Shown here: positions 36,963-46,496 of the stretch, piece after piece
Layout: the number at the start of each line of letters is the position of its first letter
Position numbering within the stretch: the stretch's first letter is position 1
DNA from: Pseudoxanthomonas sp. z9
GTDB taxonomy: Bacteria; Pseudomonadota; Gammaproteobacteria; Xanthomonadales; Xanthomonadaceae
Assembly: GCF_006542425.1 (NCBI RefSeq)
Contig: NZ_VFID01000011.1
Span: forward strand, 250,001 to 314,000
Reading direction: 5' to 3'
DNA: 64,000 bases
Program-made: the position numbers and the translations under genes
Notes under the pieces: model-generated
Databases searched by the model: none
What the model was told of the DNA's origin: nothing
Seen by the model: only the letters and a program-made list of their open reading frames with translations

Positions 36963-37676
36963 TCAGCCGCGACACCGCTCCGGCAGCAGCCGGTCCTCGA
37001 TGTCCGAGGTGCAGCCCCAGCGCCGGGACTGGCCGTCGTAGAAAATCCAGATGGCGTGATCGTCCATGCGCGAATTGCCGGTACCGCGGACGCGCACCTC
37101 CACCCCGCAGGTGCCGTCGTCGAACTCGCCGACCAGAATGCCGGCGACATGCGGGGATGCGTAGGCGGCTTCGGGCTGGAAGCCGTCGGCGTCGTTGTCG
37201 GGACAGCGGCCTTCGGCCAGATGACGTTCAATCATCGGCTTCAATGCATCGCCCGCGGCGATCGGTTCCATCAGCCGGGCGCGCGAGGTGTATTCCTGGT
37301 ACGCGGGCAGGGCGATCGCCGCCAGGATGCCGAGGATGGCAAGCACGGGAATGACGGTCGCCAGGCAGATGAGCAGGATGATCGTGCCGCGGCTCATCCC
37401 TCGTGGTGCGGGCGCGATTGCCGGAGCGCCCAGGCGCGGGCCGGCGTGGCCCGGTGCGCCGGGAAGCGGCGGCGGCATCGGCGCGGTGGCCGACGCGGCG
37501 GCGTCCAGGCCCAACTCGGCGGCCACGCTACGCAAGGGTTGCCATTGCGTCATGCCTTCGCGCCAGACCTGCGAATCCAGCATCAACTGGCCGCGCCGGA
37601 AACAGGCGGCCAGTTCTTCCGTGGTCAGTGGTCCAACATTCCGCCCCGGTCCTTCCGCGTAATACCACTGAGCCAT
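36963..37676 (-). CDS. GYF_2 domain fused to a pilin-like segment
   Basis: A 237-residue protein. The N-terminal GYF_2 domain (WYYAEGPGRNVGPLTTEELAACF, then VWREGMTQWQPL) and a proline linker precede a hydrophobic helix near residues 97-123. This is followed by ILAAIALPAYQEYTSRARL, closely resembling the N-terminal helix of mature type IV pilins. The C-terminal part has two cysteine pairs in pilin-like positions (EGRCPDNDADG, then GTCGVEV and WGCTSD..ERCRG). There is no prepilin-peptidase site (G|FTLIE), so it probably stays anchored with GYF_2 in the cytoplasm. Function is unknown. Confidence 0.8.
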   Translation of the reverse strand: MAQWYYAEGPGRNVGPLTTEELAACFRRGQLMLDSQVWREGMTQWQPLRSVAAELGLDAAASATAPMPPPLPGAPGHAGPRLGAPAIAPAPRGMSRGTIILLICLATVIPVLAILGILAAIALPAYQEYTSRARLMEPIAAGDALKPMIERHLAEGRCPDNDADGFQPEAAYASPHVAGILVGEFDDGTCGVEVRVRGTGNSRMDDHAIWIFYDGQSRRWGCTSDIEDRLLPERCRG

Positions 37677-37706
37677 GCTTTCCCCCGAAAGCAGGTTGAA
37701 GTCGGC

Positions 37707-38180
37707 TCAGTGTACCGGTTCAGGTTCGTCCACGAACATTTGCGTTTCCATCCACGCATAGGCCGCTTCGGAGCCGGGTTGGTTGAACAGCACCATCAGC
37801 ACGACCCATTTCAGGTCGTCCAGATCCAGTTCGTCCTGGTCCAGCGCCATCGCCCGATCCAGCACCAGTTCGCGCTGATCGGCATCGAGGATGCCGTGCT
37901 GCTCCAGGAACATCAGGAAGCCGCGACCTTCCACGTCCAGTTTTTCCAGCTCCGGGCCATGGAAGATGCGGGTCGGGCCGCCCACGCGCGGTTGCGGCGC
38001 GCCGGGCCGTTGATCGGCCAGGGCGTCGAGCCAGTCGAAAGCCTTGTTGATTTCGGCGGGGCTGAAACCGGCCTGGATCAGGCCGTTCTGGAGAGAGTCG
38101 CGATCACGGACGGGGTCCGCGTCCTCGGTGAAATAGTGTTCGAACAGGTACAGCAATACATCCAGGATGCTCTCTTTCAT
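37707..38180 (-). CDS. smg: Smg family protein (DUF494)
   Basis: A 157-residue acidic soluble protein recognised from [15 protein letters not shown] at the N terminus, [15 protein letters not shown] in the middle and [23 protein letters not shown] near the end. Smg is encoded after dprA in many beta- and gammaproteobacteria; its role is unclear. Spacing is 42 bases from dprA and 30 bases to the next gene, so it is within the dprA-smg operon. In many relatives topA follows directly; here four GYF_2 genes intervene. Confidence 0.93.
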   Translation of the reverse strand: MKESILDVLLYLFEHYFTEDADPVRDRDSLQNGLIQAGFSPAEINKAFDWLDALADQRPGAPQPRVGGPTRIFHGPELEKLDVEGRGFLMFLEQHGILDADQRELVLDRAMALDQDELDLDDLKWVVLMVLFNQPGSEAAYAWMETQMFVDEPEPVH

Positions 38181-38222
38181 TGCCCCTCGGCCTGCGCGCG
38201 GTGGCGCTGTGGAGGAAAGAAA

Positions 38223-39362
38223 CTAGCCTTTGCGGCAGTAACGGCCGTGTTCGACCGATACGCGTCCATCCAGTTCCATGGCGAGCAGCATGGAGGACAG
38301 GGCGGCGATCGTCAATCCGGTCCGGTCCACCAGTTGATCCATACCCGTTGGGTCATGACCGAGCGCGCGCCACAACGTGTGGTAGTCGGAGTCCCGGTCG
38401 CCGCGGGCCGGACGTGGCTGTTCGGGAGGGGTCTGTTCAGGTTCGCCAAGCTGTTCGCGCAGGATCCGGACCACCCCGGCGAACTGCCCGGCGAGGGCGT
38501 CCAGCAGTTCGTCCCCGCGTTCGACCAGGCCGGCGCCATCGCGGATGAGGTGGTGGCAGCCGCGCGCCAGCGGGTTGTGGATGGAGCCGGGTACCGCGAA
38601 CACGTCTCGACCGCTGTCCGCTGCCTGGCGGGCGGTGATCAGCGCGCCGGAGCGCTCGGCGGCCTCGATGACCAGCGTGGCCAGCGACAGGCCGGCGATG
38701 ATCCGGTTGCGGCGGGGAAAGTGGCTGGGGTGCGCGCCGGTGCCGGGGGGATGCTCGCTGACCACCGCGCCCTGCGCGGCGATGCGATCCCGCAATGGCG
38801 CGTGCCTGCGCGGATATGCCTGTTCGGGACCGGTGCCCAGGACCGCGACCGTCGTCCCCCCGGCCTGTCCCAGGGCGCTTTCGTGCGCGGCGGCATCGAT
38901 ACCGGCGGCCATGCCGCTGGTCACCACGATCCCCGCGCGGGCCAGCGCGGCGGCGAATGCCGAGGCGTTGTCGCGCCCGCCCGCGGTCGGCGAGCGGCTG
39001 CCGACCACCGCCACCGCGGGGCGCCACAGCAACGCCGGATCGCCATCGACGAACAAGGCCAGCGGCGGTTGGGGGCAATGGCGCAGCAGCGGTGGATAGT
39101 CGGCCGAACCCCAGCCGATCAGGTGATGGCGGGGCGAGGCGGCTAGCCACTCGCGGGCGATTCCCAGCTCCGGGGCGGCAGGCGTCACCAGGGCCTTGAC
39201 CTGGCGATCCTCCAGTCCGGCCGCCCGCCACCCCCGCGGGCCGGCCGCGAACGCGGCGCCGGGGCTGCCATGGTGTTCCAGCAGGCGGCGGCGGGCGGCG
39301 CTGCCGCCGCCGGCCAGAATCAGGCGCAACAGGGCTTCGGGATCGTCTTCACGGCATGACAT
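38223..39362 (-). CDS. dprA: DNA-processing protein DprA
   Basis: A 379-residue protein that loads RecA onto incoming single-stranded DNA during natural transformation. The Rossmann-like core has VAVVGSRSPTAGG, GIVVTSGMAAGIDAAAHESAL, TTVAVLGTG, SHFPRRNRIIAGLS and VIEAAERSGALITARQAADSGRDVFAVPGS. An N-terminal SAM-like domain and a C-terminal winged helix (DQLVDRTGLTIAALSSMLLAMELDGRV) are present. It is first after the LysM gene in this minus-strand block, across a 76-base gap containing a strong hairpin. Its presence is consistent with competence, but no other competence genes are in the window. Confidence 0.95.
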   Translation of the reverse strand: MSCREDDPEALLRLILAGGGSAARRRLLEHHGSPGAAFAAGPRGWRAAGLEDRQVKALVTPAAPELGIAREWLAASPRHHLIGWGSADYPPLLRHCPQPPLALFVDGDPALLWRPAVAVVGSRSPTAGGRDNASAFAAALARAGIVVTSGMAAGIDAAAHESALGQAGGTTVAVLGTGPEQAYPRRHAPLRDRIAAQGAVVSEHPPGTGAHPSHFPRRNRIIAGLSLATLVIEAAERSGALITARQAADSGRDVFAVPGSIHNPLARGCHHLIRDGAGLVERGDELLDALAGQFAGVVRILREQLGEPEQTPPEQPRPARGDRDSDYHTLWRALGHDPTGMDQLVDRTGLTIAALSSMLLAMELDGRVSVEHGRYCRKG

Positions 39363-39386
39363 GAGGCCAGCCTAGTGCGGAGACGA

Positions 39387-39410
39387 CGACGGCGCCCTCG
39401 GGCGCCGTCG
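39387..39410 (-). terminator. GC hairpin between the LysM gene and dprA
   Basis: CGACGGCGCC (39387-39396) pairs perfectly with GGCGCCGTCG (39401-39410) around a four-base loop, 28 bases after the LysM-protein stop on the minus strand. No T-run follows, so it may attenuate rather than fully stop transcription into dprA. Confidence 0.4.
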
Positions 39411-39438
39411 CGATGTTGCGTAGGGTTTGTCCGAAGAC

Positions 39439-40608
39439 TCAGTAGGTGGCGTCCGGATGCTTCAACTCGTAGCCCACCCGGGTGGCCTTCACCCCTTCCA
39501 TCACCAGGCCATAGCTGACCTTGTCGAAGGTACGGAACACCATCACGTGCGCGGCATACTCGTCCGGCAGGCTGACCCGGCCGGCGCCGTTGCGCGGCGA
39601 GTCGTCCATGCGCGAGGAATTGGGCCAGCGCACCTTGTTGGCGACGTGATCGCCCCGGCGCCAGACCGACAGCACGGTGCCGTTGTCGATGCCTTCGCGG
39701 CTGCCGCCGGAAATGGCGACGACGTCGCGCGGGCCGCCGGACGTCAGCGCGTTGGCGACGGCCAGGATCTGCAGCTTGCCCTCGGCGATGGCCGTGGCCG
39801 GCGGGTGCGGGAAGAACTGCAGGTCGTACGGCTTGGCCTCGACCGGGACCACGCGATCGCCGGCGCGCACTTCCTTGCCGGTGTCCTGCAGGGTCAGGGT
39901 GACCGTTTCACTGCCGGGCACGCGGCCACGGGTGATGGTGCCGACGTTGACCTGCTCAAGCTCGTAGCCCAGCAGTTCGACCGGGCCGCCGTCGGACAGC
40001 GCCGAGCTGGACCACTGGCGGTTCCAGTCCGCCGGCGCGCCCTTGATGCGGGCGCCGCGGTAATCCAGGTCTTCCTTGTAGGTCAGGTACTCGCCGCTGG
40101 ATTTCACCCGGGTCTGGGTGTAGCGCAGGCCCGGGCGCACGACCGCGTAGCGCTGGCCGGGCTGGGCCTGGTCCAGACCGAGCACGTACACGCTCTGGCC
40201 GGCGGTGGCGCGCAGCATGTTCTCTTCCAGCCCGGCGACGTACGGCAGGTGCTGGAAGCTGTCGGCGATGCTCAGGTTCTTCAGGAACGGCTCGACCTCG
40301 GACAGCGGAATCGCGTTCAGCGGGGCTTCCTGGCGCGGACCGGCCTGGACCGCCACGCGATCCAGGTAGGCCAGGCTGAGCACGTCGCCGGGATAGATGA
40401 GATGGGGGTTCTTGATCTGCGGATTCGCCTGCCAGATCTCCGGCCACAGCCACGGCTTCTTCAGGAAGCGGGCGGAAATGTCCCAGAGGGTGTCCCCCCG
40501 CTTGACCACGTAGGTGTCCGGGTGGTCCCCCGCCATTTCTGCGGCGGCGGCATAGCTGCCCACGGTAATCGCCGCCACGGCGAGAACCGTACGAAAATGT
40601 TTAAACAT
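39439..40608 (-). CDS. LysM-domain exported protein
   Basis: A 389-residue protein. A signal peptide (FRTVLAVAAITVGSYAAA) precedes a LysM peptidoglycan-binding domain at about residues 31-80 (YVVKRGDTLWDISARFLKKPWLWPEIWQ..HLIYPGDVLSL). The remaining 300 residues are a conserved extension of the family encoded beside dprA in beta- and gammaproteobacteria; its function is unknown. The start at MFKHF is preferred: the frame continues upstream but a signal peptide follows immediately here. It is divergent from def across 131 bases. Confidence 0.88.
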   Translation of the reverse strand: MFKHFRTVLAVAAITVGSYAAAAEMAGDHPDTYVVKRGDTLWDISARFLKKPWLWPEIWQANPQIKNPHLIYPGDVLSLAYLDRVAVQAGPRQEAPLNAIPLSEVEPFLKNLSIADSFQHLPYVAGLEENMLRATAGQSVYVLGLDQAQPGQRYAVVRPGLRYTQTRVKSSGEYLTYKEDLDYRGARIKGAPADWNRQWSSSALSDGGPVELLGYELEQVNVGTITRGRVPGSETVTLTLQDTGKEVRAGDRVVPVEAKPYDLQFFPHPPATAIAEGKLQILAVANALTSGGPRDVVAISGGSREGIDNGTVLSVWRRGDHVANKVRWPNSSRMDDSPRNGAGRVSLPDEYAAHVMVFRTFDKVSYGLVMEGVKATRVGYELKHPDATY

Positions 40609-40739
40609 GGCTGTATCTACCTGATTCCCCGACAGGTGGTCCGCACTATAGTCCAGAAAACCCGGCGCAACGCAAGCGCCCGAGTTAGAATCCGTGAGGC
40701 CTTGCCGGATTCCACTGGCGCCCCCATCTCGGACACACC
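40609..40739. promoter_or_regulatory. Divergent promoter region between the LysM gene and def
   Basis: These 131 bases must carry promoters for both directions. ACTATAGT at 40645-40652 can be read as a -10 (TATAGT) on either strand, and TTAGAAT at 40685-40691 is a second -10 candidate toward def. No -35 hexamer close to TTGACA stands at the right spacing, so the assignments are tentative. Confidence 0.35.
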
Positions 40740-41255
40740 ATGGCACTGCTTCCCATCCTCGAATTCCCCGATCCCCGGCTCCGCACCAAAGCGGTGCCGG
40801 TCGACCCGGCGCGGGTGACCGAGCCGGCCTTCCAGACCCTGCTGGACGACATGTTCGAGACCATGTACGAGGCTCCGGGTATCGGCCTGGCCGCCAGCCA
40901 GGTGGACGTGCACCAGCGCTTCATGGTCATCGACATCAGCGAAGAGAAGAACGACCCCCGGGTCTTCATCAATCCGGAGATCCTCGATCGCGCCGGCGAC
41001 CAGGTCTACCAGGAAGGCTGCCTGTCGGTGCCCGGCATCTATGCCGACGTCACCCGTTCCAACGAAATCACCGTGCGCTTCGTCGATCGCCAGGGCCAGG
41101 CGCAGGAACTGCGCGCCGACGGCCTGCTGGCGGTCTGCATCCAGCACGAAATGGATCACCTCGACGGCAAGCTGTTCGTCGATTACCTCTCGCCGCTCAA
41201 GCGCGAGATGGTGCGCAAGAAGCTGGCCAAGCAGCGGCGTCAGGCTGCGGCCTGA
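40740..41255 (+). CDS. def: Peptide deformylase
   Basis: A 171-residue metalloenzyme removing the formyl group from nascent N-terminal methionine. All three signature motifs are present: GIGLAASQ (47-54), EGCLSVP (92-98, metal ligand C94) and QHEMDHLDG (135-143, ligands H136 and H140, catalytic E137). It is first of def-fmt-rsmB, the classic order, with fmt starting 103 bases on. Confidence 0.97.
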   Translation: MALLPILEFPDPRLRTKAVPVDPARVTEPAFQTLLDDMFETMYEAPGIGLAASQVDVHQRFMVIDISEEKNDPRVFINPEILDRAGDQVYQEGCLSVPGIYADVTRSNEITVRFVDRQGQAQELRADGLLAVCIQHEMDHLDGKLFVDYLSPLKREMVRKKLAKQRRQAAA

Positions 41256-41358
41256 CGGCCGCGGGATTGGTGAATCGGGATTTGGGATTCGCAAGAGCCA
41301 GGTTGCGGGTCGCGCCGGCCGCCATCCTCCTTCTTCCTCTCCGGATACCTCGTCTTCC

Positions 41359-42279
41359 ATGAGAATCGTTTTTGCCGGCACGCCGGCGTTCGCCGTTCCC
41401 AGCTTGCGCGCGGCGCACGCGCGCAATGAGGTCGTCGCGGTGTACACCCAGCCGGATCGACCCGCCGGTCGCGGTCGCGGATTGACGCCGTCGCCGGTCA
41501 AGCTGGAAGCGATCCAGCGCGGCATCCCGGTGCTGCAGCCGGAATCGCTGAGGAAGAAATCCTCGCGGGAAGCCCTGCGCGAACTGACCCCGGACCTGAT
41601 GATCGTCGTCGCCTACGGCCTGATCCTGCCGCAGGCGGTGCTGGACATCCCGCGTTACGGTTGCTGGAACGTGCATGCCTCGCTGCTGCCGCGCTGGCGT
41701 GGCGCCGCGCCGATCCAGCGCGCGATCGAAGCCGGCGACGCCGAAACCGGCGTCTGCCTGATGCAGATGGAAGCCGGGCTGGATACCGGCCCGGTGCTGT
41801 TGTCCCAACGCACGCCCATCGGCGAACAGGAAACCGGCGGTCAGCTGCACGATCGCCTGTCCGAACTCGGCGCGCGCGTGCTCGCCGACGGGCTTGGCCT
41901 GCTGCGCGCGGGCATGCGTCCGGTGGCGCAGCCGCAACCCGAAGCCGGTGCCACCTACGCGCACAAGCTGGACAAGCATGAGGCGCGGCTGGACTGGTCG
42001 CAGCCGGCCGACGTGCTGGCGCGCAAGGTGCGCGCGTTCGAACCCTGGCCGGTGGCCGAGGCGAGCGTGGCCGGCGAACGCCTGCGCATCCATGGCGCGG
42101 TCGCGCTGGATCTGGCGCACCGGGCCGAACCCGGCACGCTGCTCACGGCGGGCCGGCAGGGCCTGGACATCGCCTGCGGCCAGGGCGCGCTGCGCCTGCG
42201 GGTGGTCCAGCGAGAGGGCGGCAAGGCGATCACCGCCGCCGACTACCTCAACGCGCGCCGGGATCTGGTGACCGCGTGA
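41359..42279 (+). CDS. fmt: Methionyl-tRNA formyltransferase
   Basis: A 306-residue enzyme formylating initiator Met-tRNA from 10-formyl-tetrahydrofolate. The N-terminal domain has [16 protein letters not shown] and the catalytic/folate motif [20 protein letters not shown], then [19 protein letters not shown]. The C-terminal OB-fold domain includes [18 protein letters not shown] and FEPWPVAEA. The ATG at 41359 is chosen because it starts the conserved sequence; the longer frame overlaps def. The stop overlaps rsmB as GTGA. Confidence 0.97.
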   Translation: MRIVFAGTPAFAVPSLRAAHARNEVVAVYTQPDRPAGRGRGLTPSPVKLEAIQRGIPVLQPESLRKKSSREALRELTPDLMIVVAYGLILPQAVLDIPRYGCWNVHASLLPRWRGAAPIQRAIEAGDAETGVCLMQMEAGLDTGPVLLSQRTPIGEQETGGQLHDRLSELGARVLADGLGLLRAGMRPVAQPQPEAGATYAHKLDKHEARLDWSQPADVLARKVRAFEPWPVAEASVAGERLRIHGAVALDLAHRAEPGTLLTAGRQGLDIACGQGALRLRVVQREGGKAITAADYLNARRDLVTA

Positions 42280-43583
42280 ATCCGGGCACCGGCGCCGCCG
42301 TGCGCGCACTGGCCGCGCGCATCCTCGATGCGGTCGCGCATCGGGGGCGCTCGCTCAAGGCGGAACTGGCCGCCGGCCTGCCACGCCTGCCGGACCCGCG
42401 GGATCGCGCGCTGGCCGAAGCGATCTGCTTCGCCGCGTTGCGCCAGCGCGTCCGCTATGACGAAGCCCTGCGCCGCTGGATGCAGAAACCGCTGGGCCGG
42501 CGCGACGGCGAACTGCGGGCGCTGTTGTGGGTCGGCTTCGCCCAGATCGATGCATTGCAATTGCCGGCGCATGCCGCGCTCTCTACCACCGTGGAAGCCG
42601 CGCGGGAACTGAAGCGCTCGCACCAGGCCGGGATGGTCAACGCGATCCTGCGCCGCGCGCAGCGCGAAGGCCTGCCGGCCGCCGCACCCGAACAGGCCTG
42701 GCCGGCGTGGCTGCGCGAGCGCGTGCGCCAGGACTGGGCCGGGCAGGCCAATGCGGTTTTCGCCGCGAGCGCCGAAGCCGCCCCGCTGTGGCTGCGGGTC
42801 AACCGCGCGCGAATGCCGGTGGCGGACTATCTGGAGCGCCTGCGACAGACGTTGCCGGAACTCCTCGCTTCCGCCTCGTCGCTGGCCGCCGATGCGATTC
42901 GCGTCGATACACCGGTGGCCGTCGCCGCGCTGCCGGGCTTCGCCGACGGCGACGTGTCGGTCCAGGACGGCGCCGCGCAGTTGGTGGCCGATGCGCTGGC
43001 GCCCGCCGTCGGTGCGCGCGTGCTCGATGCCTGCGCCGCCCCCGGCGGCAAGGCGGCGCACCTGCTCGAACGCGACGGCACGTTGCGCCTGTTGGCGATG
43101 GATGTGGATGCACGACGCCTGCAACGCGTGGGCGAAACGCTGGCGCGGGTCGGCGTGCGGGCGCAACTGCGCGCGGCCGACGCGGGCGAGCCTTCGATCT
43201 GGTGGGATGGCCAGCCGTTCGATGCGATCCTGCTGGACGCACCGTGTTCGGCGACCGGCATCGTCCGTCGCCAGCCCGACGTGCTGCTGCACCGGCGGCC
43301 GGAGGACATCGCCGCGCTGCGCGCGCTGCAGGCGCGCCTGCTGGATGCGGCGTGGACCCTGCTGCGTCCGGGCGGCGTGCTGCTGTATGCGACCTGCTCG
43401 ATCCTCAAGGACGAGAACGAACGCCAGATCGACGCCTTCCTGGCGCGCACGCCCGACGCCCGCGTCGAAGCGCTGGACCCGCGCTTCGGCCATGCCTCGG
43501 GCGGCGGCCGCCAGCGCCTGCCGGGCGAGGACGGCATGGACGGATTCTTCTACGCGCGCCTGGTCCGCAGCGACGGGGCGTGA
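42276..43583 (+). CDS. rsmB: 16S rRNA (cytosine-967-C5)-methyltransferase
   Basis: A 435-residue RsmB/Sun enzyme. The N-terminal NusB-like RNA-binding domain ([20 protein letters not shown]) precedes a SAM-dependent Rossmann domain with [15 protein letters not shown] (SAM site), [17 protein letters not shown] (motif IV cysteine) and [14 protein letters not shown] (motif VI, catalytic cysteine). It starts at GTG 42276, overlapping the fmt stop by four bases, so translation is coupled. Length is normal for the family. Confidence 0.96.
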   Translation: MNPGTGAAVRALAARILDAVAHRGRSLKAELAAGLPRLPDPRDRALAEAICFAALRQRVRYDEALRRWMQKPLGRRDGELRALLWVGFAQIDALQLPAHAALSTTVEAARELKRSHQAGMVNAILRRAQREGLPAAAPEQAWPAWLRERVRQDWAGQANAVFAASAEAAPLWLRVNRARMPVADYLERLRQTLPELLASASSLAADAIRVDTPVAVAALPGFADGDVSVQDGAAQLVADALAPAVGARVLDACAAPGGKAAHLLERDGTLRLLAMDVDARRLQRVGETLARVGVRAQLRAADAGEPSIWWDGQPFDAILLDAPCSATGIVRRQPDVLLHRRPEDIAALRALQARLLDAAWTLLRPGGVLLYATCSILKDENERQIDAFLARTPDARVEALDPRFGHASGGGRQRLPGEDGMDGFFYARLVRSDGA

Positions 43584-43656
43584 GCCACGCGACATTGGCG
43601 GGCCGCAAGGTCGGTTCCGACAATTGCATAACAAATCGCCGGTATCATCGCGCGCC

Positions 43657-45345
43657 ATGATCAAGACCGACGACAAGACCGCGTTCTGGTGGTTCCTGCT
43701 GTTCGCGCTGGTGGTGATCGGCGCGGGGCTGGGCATGCGCGCGCCATGGCCGGCCGACGAGCCGCGTTTCGTGCTGGTGGCCAAACAGATGTGGGAGTCC
43801 GGCCAGTGGCTGTTCCCGCACCGCGGCCAGGAGCTCTATCCGGACAAACCGCCGCTGTACTTCTGGATGATTGCATCCACCTACGCGGTGGTGCGCCACT
43901 GGAACGTCGCCTTCCTGATTCCGTCGCTGCTGGCGGCGCTGGGCACGCTGGTACTGACCTACGACTTCGCACGCCGCACCTGGAACCGCCAGGCGGCGTT
44001 GTGGGCCGCCGGCGCGGTGCTGTGCGCGATGCAGTTCGTCTACCAGGGCAAGCGCGCGCAGATCGACCCGACCGTGGTGTTCTTCATCACCCTGGGCATG
44101 TACGGCCTAGGCCGTCATCTGCTGCTGGGGCCGAACTGGCGCTGGTATTGGCTCGGCTGTTTCTCCGCCGGCCTGGGCGTGATCAGCAAGGGCGTGGGCT
44201 TCCTGCCGTTGCTGGCGCTGATTCCCTACGCGCTGATGCGCTGGCGCGGCTGGCAGGGACTGGCCGAACCGGCGCTGAAGGGCGCGGGTCGCTGGTGGCT
44301 GGGCGGCGCCAGTTTCCTGCTGGCGATCGCGCTGTGGTTCGTGCCGATGGTGGTGACCGCGTTGACCAGCGGCGATCCCGAGCACCGTGCCTATCTCAAC
44401 GAAATCCTGTTCCGCCAGACCGCCACCCGCTACGTCGCCGCATGGCACCACCAGGCGCCGCCGTGGTACTTCCTGGAAGTCATCGCGCTGTTCTGGCTGC
44501 CGTTCTCGATCTTCATTCCCTGGCTGATCAAGCCGTGGCGTGAGGCCTGGCGCCAGCGCGACGCGCGGGTGTGGTGGCCGCTGGCGTGGATGCTGCTGGT
44601 GCTGCTGTTCTTCAGCGCTAGCCCGGGCAAGCGTGACATGTACATCCTGCCCGCGCTGCCGGCGTTGGCGTGGGCGGCCGCCCCGTTCCTGCCCGCTCTG
44701 GGCGAGCGCCGTGGCGTGCGGGCCGCGTTGCTGGCGTTCGCGGTCGCGCTGGGCGGCCTGCTGCTGGTGGCCGGCGGCATGGCGCTGACCGGCGATCCGC
44801 GTTTCGAACTGAAGCTGGAAGCCGAGCGCGGCCTGGCCGGTGATCCGCACGCGGACCAGCTCTGGCTGGCGCTGGCGGTCATGGGCGGGCTGATCGTCGC
44901 CGCCGCGTTGTGGCTGCGGCGCGCGCGCGCGATCCCGCTGACCCTGGTGACCGTGCTGGTGCTGTGGGTCGGCTACGGCATGGCGCTGGCGCCGTTGCTG
45001 GACGGCGAGAACTCGGCGCGCGACGTGATGACCGAAGCACGCGCACGCGCCGGCGTGGACACCGCCATCGGGCTGGTGGACTGGAAGGAACAGCAACTGC
45101 TGCAGGCGCAAGGCGAGGTGACCGAGTTCGGTTTCCGCGCGCCGGTCGATCTGCAATGGCAGCGCGGCCTGGCGTGGTTACACGAAGCCCCGGCCGGGCG
45201 CGTGCTGATGGCGCAGGACGCCACCCTGCCGGCCTGCGTGGATCGCGCGCAGGCGCGTTCGCTGGGGTCGGCCAACCGCCGCAGCTGGTGGCTGGTGGAT
45301 GCCGCCGCGGCGGCGGGCTGTCGCGGCGAGGCGATGAAACCTTAG
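43657..45345 (+). CDS. PMT/ArnT-like integral membrane glycosyltransferase (GT39/GT83 type)
   Basis: A 562-residue polytopic membrane protein with about twelve hydrophobic helices. It has the acidic WPADEPRF motif in the first periplasmic loop, then GQELYPDKPPLYFW, both typical of polyprenyl-phosphate-dependent transferases such as ArnT. Such enzymes move a sugar from an undecaprenyl carrier to lipid A, glycans or proteins in the periplasm. ATG 43657 gives the expected N terminus; the frame upstream overlaps rsmB. The C-terminal soluble part (DWKEQQLLQAQGEVTEFGF) may face the periplasm. It ends five bases from the convergent GT4 gene. Acceptor and donor are unknown. Confidence 0.86.
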   Translation: MIKTDDKTAFWWFLLFALVVIGAGLGMRAPWPADEPRFVLVAKQMWESGQWLFPHRGQELYPDKPPLYFWMIASTYAVVRHWNVAFLIPSLLAALGTLVLTYDFARRTWNRQAALWAAGAVLCAMQFVYQGKRAQIDPTVVFFITLGMYGLGRHLLLGPNWRWYWLGCFSAGLGVISKGVGFLPLLALIPYALMRWRGWQGLAEPALKGAGRWWLGGASFLLAIALWFVPMVVTALTSGDPEHRAYLNEILFRQTATRYVAAWHHQAPPWYFLEVIALFWLPFSIFIPWLIKPWREAWRQRDARVWWPLAWMLLVLLFFSASPGKRDMYILPALPALAWAAAPFLPALGERRGVRAALLAFAVALGGLLLVAGGMALTGDPRFELKLEAERGLAGDPHADQLWLALAVMGGLIVAAALWLRRARAIPLTLVTVLVLWVGYGMALAPLLDGENSARDVMTEARARAGVDTAIGLVDWKEQQLLQAQGEVTEFGFRAPVDLQWQRGLAWLHEAPAGRVLMAQDATLPACVDRAQARSLGSANRRSWWLVDAAAAAGCRGEAMKP

Positions 45346-45349
45346 TCGA

Positions 45350-46471
45350 TCAGCGCTCGCCCAGCAGATCCCGGTAAACCGCTTCGGTGGCGTCGGCGAA
45401 TCGAGCGATGCCGAATTCGGCGAGCGCATGCGCTCGCGCGGCGGCGCCCATTCCGGCCAGCGCGTCGCGATGCTGGAGCATCCAGCGCAGGGTGGTCGCC
45501 ATCGCCTCGTGGCCATGCACCGGCACCACCCAGCCGTCCTCGCCGGCATGCAGGTTTTCCGGCAGGCCGGCGTAGTCGGTGACCATCACCGGCTTGCCCA
45601 TCGCCATCATCTCGCGGCAGGCGAAGGAGATGGTCTCGATGTCGTGCGACAGCACGAAGCCGGCATCGAGCGCGGCGATGATCGGGCGCACGTCTTCCAG
45701 CAGTCCGGGGAAATGGAACTGCGCTTCCAGGCCGGCCTCGCGCACGATCGCCAACTGCCGCGCGGAAGGCGGCTGGCCGGCAATCAGCACGTGCACACGG
45801 CGACGCTCTTCGGCGGACAGCAGCTCCAGTGCCGCGACCAGATCCGTCCAGCCCTTGTAATCGGCGGTACCGGCGCTGCTGCCGATCAGCAGTGACCCGG
45901 CGTCCGGCGCGAAGCGTTCCCGCGACATGCGCGCGTCCGCGTCCGGCCAGGGGCCGAAATGGGTGGTGTCCACGCCGTTGTAGACCGTCTGCGGATGGCA
46001 GGCGCGGTAGGGCGTGGCCTCGAGCTGCCGGCGCACGTACTCGCACACCGCGATCGCCTTGTCGGTATGGAAACGCGCGCGCCAGACGTGCTGGAGCCCA
46101 CCCATCGGCTTGGTGTTGTGCTTGGTCAGGACCACGCGCGGACGCGGCGAGACGCCGCGCAATGCGGCGATGACGATGCGGTGATCGGCCGAGCCGTTGA
46201 CGTGCACGATGTCGAACCGGTGCGCGCGCAGATGGTCGCGCAGCTGGCGGATGGCGCCGGCGCGCTCGCGCAGCTTGCGCAGTCCGTTCGGGAAAGGCTG
46301 CGCCAGCGTGCGCACGCCGGGCAGCGCCGTGGCTTCGGCCAGCAGGCGGCTGCCCGCTGGCGCGGCGACATGGACCTCGTGCCGCGGTCCGAGCGCGCGC
46401 GCCAGTTCGCGGATATAGGTGGTATGGCCGCCGCCGCTGCCGCTGTGGAAATTGGTGTAGAGCAGCTTCAT
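45350..46471 (-). CDS. Glycosyltransferase family 4 (GT-B fold)
   Basis: A 373-residue cytoplasmic or peripheral-membrane sugar transferase. The N-terminal GHTTYIRELARALGPRHEVHVAAP glycine-loop region and the C-terminal donor-binding half (IGSSAGTADYKGWTDLVAALELL, then FHFPGLLEDVRPIIAALDAGFVLSHDIETISFACREMMAMGKPVMVTDYAG) match family 4. The glutamate-rich ExxxxxxxE signature is represented by ETISFACRE. It is the last gene of the minus-strand glycan cluster and probably adds a residue to LPS core or O-chain; the linkage is unknown. Confidence 0.88.
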   Translation of the reverse strand: MKLLYTNFHSGSGGGHTTYIRELARALGPRHEVHVAAPAGSRLLAEATALPGVRTLAQPFPNGLRKLRERAGAIRQLRDHLRAHRFDIVHVNGSADHRIVIAALRGVSPRPRVVLTKHNTKPMGGLQHVWRARFHTDKAIAVCEYVRRQLEATPYRACHPQTVYNGVDTTHFGPWPDADARMSRERFAPDAGSLLIGSSAGTADYKGWTDLVAALELLSAEERRRVHVLIAGQPPSARQLAIVREAGLEAQFHFPGLLEDVRPIIAALDAGFVLSHDIETISFACREMMAMGKPVMVTDYAGLPENLHAGEDGWVVPVHGHEAMATTLRWMLQHRDALAGMGAAARAHALAEFGIARFADATEAVYRDLLGER

Positions 46472-46496
46472 CGACGAGGCCGGGTCCGTGCCGGGA

